A stretch of DNA of 64,000 bases, from the NCBI GenBank assembly GCA_950097015.1, contig CATNEN010000038.1, positions 10,933,501-10,997,500 on the forward strand, read 5' to 3'. The notes below the pieces were generated by a model. It ran no database searches. It saw nothing but the letters and a program-made list of their open reading frames with translations, and was not told the DNA's origin. The DNA is from Macrostomum hystrix. Its lineage: Eukaryota; Platyhelminthes; Macrostomidae. Of the stretch, positions 56,285-64,000 are shown piece after piece (position 1 is the stretch's first letter; the number at the start of each line of letters is the position of its first letter). Both the position numbers and the translations under genes were made by a program.

Positions 56285-57459
56285 TATAATTATGATAATT
56301 ACTCTTGTTGTCTGTCACACGGTTTTTTAAAAAGAAGGTGATCAGGGAGCAAAGCACCAACAGAGCACAAGTACTAGCCTCGTGAAGTAAGGAATTTGAA
56401 ATCGTGCTAAAGTTAAGACAAAATTTAACAAAACTGTGCTTAGTTATATTTTTAATATAAACTATACGTTTAAGAAATAAAAATATGCTTTTTGGCTTTA
56501 TTAGCATTGCTAGTATTTACTGCTTAGTTAAATTAAGTTAACGTTTTTCACAATCAATTTGAATACATTTTTTGTTAATAGTCACGACTGTCTTTATATT
56601 TTGTGCTTGTGCCTGCATTTATTGTGATTTTTAGGCCCTTTGCTTTGCTATGATATGTCTATGTTTATTGTATTGTTACTCTTTGTGACCCAATTTGCCT
56701 CGATTTTTTAACGAGCCTAATATGGGCCATTGTCTGGACAATAAACGTTTTATAGTTACAGTTTGTAGTTTGGCTTGAGAATTGTTGATTTGTTGTGCCA
56801 TAAATTTAGGATCTATGACAGGATGAGTTATTACTTGCCTAGCAGGTATTCCTCTTTCATTATAGCTAACTAGTCTGGTAACATATGCATAGATTCCAAT
56901 ATAGTTGAGTAATTCTATAATTTTATATAATCAGATATATTAATTTAGGCCAGCTAACTAAATAGTCTTTTATTAGCTTGGCTTCTATCTTATACTGTAA
57001 TCTATATAATCGATTGATATAGGGCCTACTAGGCAAGGAATGCTGCAGGTATAACACATACTAATGAAATTAGTTATAATTGCTGGTAATGTTGGAGGGC
57101 CATGACAAACTGACAAAGGCATATCATTTATTCACTGACACTATATCCACAGCTAGCAACAAGGCAGTTCTGCCCATTTTTCTGACTCATGAGCCCAGCC
57201 CACATATACAGATTCCATATGCAGGCATGTCTGCCCTTAATTTCTCATTTTTCAGGCATTCTACACTTTCACTATGCCTTGTAGGAGTTGTAGGTTAGCT
57301 CTCAAAGTAAGGGTTGGATGGATCAAGATTTTTGGGATTGGTCAGGATTAGGATCTTAATTTATTTCTGGGTGGGAACGGGCAGGATTTGGGATAGGAGC
57401 AGCCTATGCCTGACTGATTTTAAAATCAGTTAGGGCCTAAGGCCTGTTAAGGCCTGTCA
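56285..57459. other. AT-rich upstream flank of SARAF, no gene recognised
   Basis: Low-complexity AT-rich sequence. A diverged D1-like SINE fragment (minus) is visible at about 57160-57290 (AGTTCTGCCCATTTTTCTGA, then CAGGCATTCTACACTTTCAC). Nothing else is supported. Confidence 0.5.
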
Positions 57460-58255
57460 CCAGTGACAAGACATTTCGGTGACAGTCATTTTGGTGGCAG
57501 AATTGGTCAGTTTGGTGACAACTATTTTTGCACCTAAATATGTTAAGAAAACTGCCTTCCACGATCCAGCAGCTGCTTAAAGCCTGCACTCGTCTTGTCA
57601 ATCCAAAAAAGATTATTATGCACATTTAATTAGGATCAAATAACTATTGAAACTATTGACTACTCATTAAATAATTTAATAATTTAACTTATTTAAAGTA
57701 AAACCCAGAGAAATCAATTTATGAATGCTATCTTAGCATAAATATATCATACATGCGCAACACCCAGCCAACCCAGCCGAATCGGCCAGGTGAAATGAGG
57801 GCCAAGCAAGGTAAGTCGCAAAAACCAATCAACCAAGCACAAAAAAATCAAAGGGGGACCAAGGGACAAAAAAGGAAGGCGTGAAGAAAAGGAAAAAGGG
57901 GAGAGAAAAAGAGAGCAAATAAGAGCAAACTAAGTCATAAATTAATCAATGAAACGAACTAAGTCGCAAATGAGAGCAAACTAAGTCATAAATAGAGCAA
58001 AAACTAAGTCGCATGGCCGGCTAAGATTTGGGAGGTTGCGCATGTATGTTAATACTTATAGCATTTTTTTAATTAATACTTTATAAGTGTGCATAGTTAA
58101 AATGGAAGGCTGTTTTTAGCATATTTAGGTGCAAAAATAGTTGTCACCAATCTGACCAATTGTGTCACTGAAATGACTTGAGTTGTCACCGAAATGTCTT
58201 GTCACTGAAATGTCTTGTCACCAAAATGTCTTGTCACCGAAATGACCTGGGACCA
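57460..58255. mobile_element. Candidate foldback / terminal-inverted-repeat element
   Basis: The left arm 57467-57561 matches, inverted, the right arm 58104-58250 (GACAACTATTTTTGCACCTA versus TAGGTGCAAAAATAGTTGTC, exact). The outer parts consist of reiterated GACAAGACATTTCGGTGAC units, with more units on the right. The interior has no transposase and includes an A-rich region near 57840-58000. Non-autonomous MITE or foldback type. Target duplications were not identified. Confidence 0.6.
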
Positions 58256-58936
58256 TTTCATGTTAGGCCAATGGAAGACACTCTTCTTTGTCTATACTAG
58301 CGATGACCAATAATTTTAGGTAAAATTTGGGTAATGCCTAGAGCCTAGCGTGTAGTGCTTAAGCATATGGAAGTTCATAGTTTATCTAAATTAATTTGCA
58401 CTTAACTTTATATTGACACAATTTTCCTAATATTTAAATAAAGCTTTAAAAAAAAATTTTTGCTTATGTCTGTAGCTATGCTGCAAAGCTATTAAACCAG
58501 TTAATTCAAAAGCATTCTCTTTTAATGACCAAAAGAGAAAAAGTGAGCTTGTCACTATGAAGCTTTAAGATTGAATTTAGTTTTCTAAAGTTGAATTATT
58601 ACATGAAATAGTTTTAACTTTATATTAGTAGAAAAAAGTTTGAAATCAGTTTAGAACTGATTTAGAGCCTCATTACTTCAGTTACATTTCAATATAGACT
58701 CCTTCACTATTAAAATATATTTGGTTTACTATTACTATTAATTAGAAACTACAATTTACATAGTTTTCCTTCTCCTCCAAATAAGAAAGTGTTTGTCTTT
58801 GCAGCTCAAAGAATTAAGCAAGTTCGCAGGGTAAATGGCAAGAGCAGCTATGCATTATTTTTTAGCTATAAGTGCCTCGTCATCTTATTAAACTCACTTT
58901 CTCAATAATTGCAGAGCGATTTCACTTAAAAGAAGA
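58256..58936. other. AT-rich upstream region of the zinc-finger gene
   Basis: No coding signal. A polypyrimidine/AG site (AATTGCAG at about 58907-58914) lies some 20 bases before the ATG at 58937. This could be the acceptor of a 5'-UTR intron or a trans-splice site; sequence alone cannot decide. Confidence 0.4.
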
Positions 58937-61900
58937 ATGTCTCTCCGCTGTAGCAACTGCTCGTCGGCCTTCTTTAGCCAGAAGCTGCTAAATCAGCATC
59001 AGAAGAAATGCGCCGCCTCTGGCAAGACTCGCTTCACAGTGTCCGTCCGACTGCCGGACGAAGAGGTGGCCGAGGACGCGGCCAGAGCTGCTGCTGCTCA
59101 GGCGATGAGGTCCCAGCAGCAGCAGCAGCTGGCAGAATCGCCAGCTCCGCTATCGCCGCAGTCTGATCAGCAGCAGCAGCAGCATTCTGTGCAGCTTAGC
59201 ATTGTAGATACAGAGAATGTCAGTCCAGGCGGTGGTGGCGTGTCCTCCGTTGGTGTCATTCAAAACCAGGCGCATCAGCAGCAGCATCAGCAACAGCAGC
59301 AGCACCACGGTCGCCTACTGCGAACCGACATTCCGCTGAGGTCGCCAGCCGACCGACGTCGAGTCGCCTGCAACGCCTGCGGTAAAATGTTCACCGGCCA
59401 ACGCTGCTGCAATTGGCTGGCCGACCATCTGCGCATTGAACATCTGGACCAGCCGCCGCACTCGTGTCCTCACTGCGGCGCCCTGTTCGTGTACTTCGAC
59501 ACTCTGCAGGTCGGTATAGCATTTTTTACTGCCTTGACAACCCGTGGCTTCAGTCACCCTCTCTCACTCGCTTCTCAAAATTCACTCACTCACTCACTCA
59601 TTTCTCATTCACTCACTTGTCACTCTCTCACTCGCTCTCTTATTTCTCACTCATCAATTCACTCACTCACCCACTCACTCACCCACTCACTGTCTCACTC
59701 ACCCACCCACTCACTCACCCACTCACCCACTCACTCACCCACTCACTCACCCACTCACCCACTCACTCACCCACTCACCCACTCACTCACCCACTCACTC
59801 ACCCACTCACCCACTCACTCACCCACTCACTCACTCACTCACAGCTCTGACAACCCACAGTCTCAGTATTTACTTACGGCATATTTTTGTTCCCACAGGA
59901 GCACGTGACTGCCAATCACAGCTCTGAGGGCAATGCAGTTTCTGCCGCCGCCGCGGCATCCGTCTCCGTTGGCGATGCCAAGCAGGAGCAGCAGCTTCCT
60001 GCCGCAACTGCCGAAGGCTATGCCTACTGCTGCGGCCTCTGTAACGAGACTTACACCGACCTGCAACTGCTGTTGAAACACTTCGCCGATTTGCACCCGG
60101 AGTTCGCCTCCCCGGATGAACTGGTGGCGGCCGCCACGGCTCCACTGCTGCAGCAGCAGAACCAGATACTGTACGCATGCACTTTGTGCTCGCAAAGCTT
60201 CGATCAGCTCATTTCTGGCCAGCTACACCTGCAGCGCAATCATCCTAATGAGTGGCGACAGGTAGCTATGCCAGTTATCCTGCTGTTATCACCGAATCAC
60301 CCACTTGTTCACCCATTCACTCACTTATTCACTCATTCACTCACTGATTCACCCATTCACTCACTTATTCACCCATTCACTCACCTTTTTACCTATTCAC
60401 TATTCACTCACTTATTCACCCATTCACTCACTTATTCACTCAATCAGTCACTTTTCACCCATTCACTCATTCACTCACTGATTCACCCATTCACTCACTT
60501 ATTCACTCATTCACTCACTAATTCACCCATTCACTCACTTATTCACTTATTCACCCATCCACTCACTTATTCACCCATTCACTCACTTATTCACCCATCC
60601 ACTCACTTATTCACCCATCCACTCACTTATTCACTTATTCACCCATCGACTCACTTATTCACCCACTCACTTATTCACCTATTCACTCATTTATTCACTA
60701 ATTCACCCATTCACTCACTTATTCACTTATTTACCCATCCACTCACTTATTCACCCATCCACTCACTTATTCACCCATCCACTCACTTATTCACTTATTC
60801 ACCCATCCACTCACTTATTCACCCACTCACTTATTCACCCATCCACTCACTTATTCACCCACTCACTTATTCACCTATTCACTCATTTATTCACTTATTC
60901 ACTCACTTATTCACTCACTTATTTATTCGCCTGTTCGCTCTCCCTACAGGTGGTCTGCTGCCCGATCTGCCAGTTGAACTGCAAGACCGATTCGCTGAAC
61001 CAGGCTCACATTCGATCCACCCACGCCAACCCAAAGACTGTACTGGACGGTCCGGTCACCTGCCGCCTGTGCTCCAGACTCGGCGTGCTAAGCGGCAAAC
61101 CCTCTGCGGCTGGCCAGGATGCTCTGATATTTGCCGGCGTTGACCAGCTATACGAGCACTATTTGGCTGTGCATGTCAAATCCATGTCAGCCTTGATTGT
61201 GGAAACAACCGCTGCCGCCATTGCAGCCGGCGGGGACACCCTGTACGAGTGCGGCGGCTGCAAGGCTCGCTATAAGGATCGGATGCTGCTGGAGGCCCAC
61301 TTTCAAGCCGGTGAGAGCTGGGGAGAGAATGGGGAAGCATTGGGAAGAATGGCGGAAAAGAGAGGGGAAGAATTGAGGATAACAGAGGGATGAATAGTGA
61401 AGTATTGGGAAGAATGACGGATAAGAGAGAGGTAAATGGGGAAGGATTGGCAATAATCACGGTTAAGAGAGGGGTGAATGGGGAAGAATTGGGAAGAATG
61501 TCGGATAAGAGAGGGGAGAATGGGGAAGGGTTGGGAAGAATGGCGGTTAAGAGAGGGGAGAATGGGGAAGGATCGGGAAGAATGGCGGATAAGATAGGGG
61601 AGAATGGGGAAGGATTGGGAAGAATGACGGATAAGAGAGGGGAGAATGGGGAACGATTGTGAATAAGAGTCGATAAGAGAAGGGAGAATGGGGAAGGATT
61701 GGGAAGAATCACGGATAAGAGAGGGGAGAATGGGGAAGGGTTGGGAAGAATGGCGGTTAAGAGAGGGGAGAATTGGGAAGGATCGGGAAGAATGGCGGAT
61801 AAGATAGGGGAGAATGGGGAAGGATTGGGAAGAATGACGGATAAGAGAGGGGAGAATGGGGAACGATTGTGAATAAGAGTCGATAAGAGAGGGGAGAATG

Positions 61901-62493
61901 GGGAAGGATTGGGAAGAATCACGGATAAGAGAGGGGAGAATGGGGAAGGATCGGGAAGAATGGCGGATAAGAGAGGGGAGAATGGGGAAGGATGGGAAAG
62001 AATAGTGGAAAAGAGAGGGGAGAATGGGGAAGGATTGGGAAGAATAGTGGAAAAGAGAGGGGAGAATGGGGAAGGATTGGAAAGAATAGTGGAAAAGAGA
62101 GGGGAGAATGGGGAAGGATTGGGAAGAATGGCGGATAAGAGAGGGGTGAATGGGGAAGGATTGGGAAGAAGAGTGGAGACTGGGGAAGAAGAGTATATAA
62201 AAGAGGGGAGATTGGGGAAGAAGAGTGGATAAGAGAGGGGAGAATGGGGAATGATTGGGAAGAAAAGCCTGTGGATAAGAGTTGGTAGAATAGAGATCGA
62301 TTGGGAATAATGGCGGATAAGAGGGGATAAAAGGGAGGCATTGTGAAGGATGGGATAAGTCAGCGAATGAATCTGATGTTCCGCAGGGTGTCCCTCGCTG
62401 GCAGCGCCCAGCAACTCCGAGGCTCACCAACTGACGGACGCCAGTGTGGATGCCGCTGCTTATCTGCAGACGGCCGGCGTTATGACCGCCTGA
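58937..62493 (+). CDS. C2H2 zinc-finger protein, four exons
   Basis: Exons 58937-59509, 59899-60261, 60950-61310 and 62387-62493 join in phase to 467 residues. About eight Cys/His fingers are visible. The first, N-terminal one is atypical (CSNCSSAFFSQKLLNQHQKKC). Then, after Gln-rich spacers, come CNACGKMF and CPHCGALFVYFDTLQ-EHVTANH; the latter is split by intron 1, and splicing restores C-x2-C-x12-H-x4-H exactly. CGLCNETYTDLQLLLKHFAD, CTLCSQSFDQLISGQLHLQR, CPICQLNCKTDSLNQAHIRS, CRLCSRL and CGGCKARYKDRMLLEAHF follow. The C-terminal exon encodes LTDASVDAAAYLQTAGVMTA. It is probably a nuclear DNA- or RNA-binding regulator; the ortholog is not recognised. All three introns are filled by minisatellites. 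A polyA signal is at 62580-62585. Confidence 0.83.
59560..59845. repeat. Minisatellite CACTCACC/CACTCACT, zinc-finger gene intron 1
   Basis: Short-period array of ACTCACCC and ACTCACTC units (4- and 8-bp periods) with higher-order CACCCACTCA patterns. Reads through as Thr-His-Ser/Pro-Leu. Confidence 0.92.
60297..60935. repeat. Minisatellite, zinc-finger gene intron 2
   Basis: Units of TTCACTCACTTATTCACCCA type with a 4-bp substructure (TCAC/TTAT). Clearly akin to the intron-1 array (ACTCAC core) but with a distinct higher-order pattern. Confidence 0.92.
61320..62330. repeat. Minisatellite, 42-bp unit, zinc-finger gene intron 3
   Basis: The unit is GAGAATGGGGAAGGATTGGG followed by AAGAATGACGGATAAGAGAG and GG (42 bp). 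A five-unit block recurs with a period of about 210 bp (61621 and 61831). It starts within about 10 bases of the exon 3 donor. Confidence 0.94.
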
Positions 62494-62579
62494 GATACTG
62501 CCCATTAAATGAGACTTCAATTACTATTACAATTAGCGTTTGAGAGGTTGTGGACTCGAATCCGCGTTTTTAGACTGAG

Positions 62580-62585
62580 AATAAA
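62580..62585 (+). promoter_or_regulatory. Candidate polyadenylation signal, zinc-finger gene
   Basis: AATAAA 87 bp after the stop codon. A second AATAAA is at 62911-62916. Confidence 0.5.
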
Positions 62586-63059
62586 TTGGCGACGAAATTT
62601 AGTCATAATATATTTTACTACCATTATAAATTATTATTAATTTTGCATTGTCAGCAGTGGCAGCTGTTCTCATTTTTTCACTCAGTAGTATGCTCTCTCA
62701 TCTTGACTTGACTTTTGTGTCGCTATCATCAATCAATTGTTCTATGAGCAGGTCATGCCTTTGTTTGTATTATTATAATCTGTTTAAAAGCCATGCTTAT
62801 GCTCCACCTATACAGCTATAACTACAGTCCATATGTTTATAGCCATATCTGCTTACTATTGTAGTATAAATGCGTGCTTTTTGTGCTGTAGTGCATGCTG
62901 TTCGATTTGAAATAAAACCGGAAAATTCACAACTTATTTATTCTCCTTCTTACGACTTAGTGCACATTAATAATTAACCGTGTAATAAAATAAAATTATC
63001 AGTATTTTGTCTCGTGAATTATTTAAATACCTAGAATTTTCCTATAAAATGTATTGGTG
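62586..63059. other. AT-rich 3' flank, nothing recognised
   Basis: Unique AT-rich sequence between the zinc-finger gene and the terminal array. No gene or repeat is supported. Confidence 0.5.
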
Positions 63060-63975
63060 TACTTTTCTAACATGTCACATAAATTATGAACCATTGGCAG
63101 TCGTGTCTAACATTTCACATAACTTCTGAACCATTGGCAGTCGTGTCTAACATGTCACATAACTTCTGAACCATTGACAGTCGTGTCTAACATGTTAGAT
63201 AACTTTAGAACCATCGACAGTCGTGTCTAACATGTTAGATAACTTCTGAACCATTGACAGTCGTGTCTAACATTAGATAACTTTAGAACCATCGATAGTC
63301 GTGTCTAACACGTTAGATAGCTTTAGAACCATCGACAGTCGTGTCTAACATGTTAGATAACTTTAGAACCATTGGCAGTCGTGTCTAACATATTAGATAA
63401 CTTCAGAACCCTCGACAGCCGTGTCTAACATGTTAGATAACTTCAGAACCATCGACAGTCGTGTCTAACATATTAGATAACTTCAGAACCCTCGACAGCC
63501 GTGTCTAACATATTAGATAACTTCAGAACCCTCGAAAGTCGTGTCTAACATGTTAGGTAGCTTTAGAACCATCGACAGTGGTGTCTAACATGTTAGATAA
63601 CTTTAGAACCATCGAAAGTCGTGTCTAACATGTTAGATAACTTCAGAACCCTCGACAGCCGTGTCTAACATGTTAGATAACTTCAGAACCCTCGACAGCC
63701 GTGTCTAACATGTTAGATAACTTTAGAACCATCGACAGCCGTGTCTAACATATTAGATAACTTCAGAACCCTCGACAGCCGTGTCTAACATGTTAGATAG
63801 CTTTAGAACCATCGACAGTGGTGTCTAACATGTTAGATAACTTTAGAACTATCGAAAGTCGTGTCTAACATGTTAGATAACTTTAGAACCATCGACAGTC
63901 GTGTCTAACATGTTAGATAACTTTAGAACCATCGACAGTCGTGTCTAACATGTTAGATAACCTTAGAACTTTCTA
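63060..63975. repeat. Minisatellite with palindromic core, 40-bp unit
   Basis: The unit is GATAACTTTAGAACCATCGA followed by CAGTCGTGTCTAACATGTTA (40 bp). CTAACATGTTAG is a perfect 12-bp palindrome in most units. TAACATATTAG variants break it. The array ends about 25 bp before the window edge. Confidence 0.94.
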
Positions 63976-64000
63976 CTAGTAATTAGATGTTTTTCTATTA

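Noticed and set aside
61176-62520. Minus-strand ORFs of over 400 codons
   Set aside because: Complement of the 42-bp array in intron 3 and of the zinc-finger exons. No splice or domain support.

Overview
The window is animal nuclear DNA. Its genes have GT-AG introns, including a complete 15-exon RasGRP gene and a SARAF gene, and there are poly-glutamine tracts, tRNA-derived SINEs and very many minisatellites. It is not bacterial: there are no operons or Shine-Dalgarno sites, and nearly all long open frames are tandem repeats read through. The phylum cannot be fixed from sequence alone. An invertebrate with a repeat-rich genome is likely, and a free-living flatworm is only a guess.

Layout. 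Positions 1-21308 are one block of Helitron-type rolling-circle transposons joined head to tail. Every internal boundary is a 3' end (7-bp hairpin, 12 bases, CTAG) followed directly by the 5' TC of the next copy, with one junction lacking the G. The block holds four long copies (the first cut by the window edge). Each carries two internal minisatellites in the same order: array A, 23-bp unit, then array B, 18-bp unit. Nineteen short copies of about 335 bp lie between the second and third long copies. From 21.3 to 23.4 kb there is no gene, only a 20/21-bp array.

From 23.5 to 26.75 kb (+) lies a three-exon ChaC-like gamma-glutamylcyclotransferase gene. Its second intron is a 32-bp minisatellite whose repeat phase coincides with both splice sites. 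Arrays with 40-, 23- and 14-bp units fill 26.8-30.2 kb. A terminal-inverted-repeat element lies at 31.6-32.3 kb. From 32.6 to 36.4 kb (+) is a five-exon gene for a Gln-rich protein of unknown family. A 24-bp array with a 1.29-kb higher-order period (36.8-39.7 kb) and a 33-bp array (40.25-41.1 kb) follow.

From 41.2 to 53.0 kb (-) is a RasGRP gene. All 15 exons join in phase to an 842-residue protein: REM-like region, RasGEF, two EF-hands, C1, a Ser-Gly-Ala linker and a C-terminal helix. Its introns hold private minisatellites, SINEs, a broken TRAF-like gene on the opposite strand and an inverted copy of part of one exon. SARAF (-) follows at 55.3-56.3 kb, then an AT-rich stretch with another inverted-repeat element, then a four-exon C2H2 zinc-finger gene (+, 58.9-62.5 kb), then a 40-bp array to the window end.

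The genes are not an operon. RasGRP (Ca2+/diacylglycerol-activated Ras GEF) and SARAF (brake on store-operated Ca2+ entry) both belong to Ca2+ signalling, but their adjacency is probably chance. The main themes are the Helitron concatemer and the way minisatellites occupy introns, with two introns whose edges look like internal tandem duplications of exon sequence.
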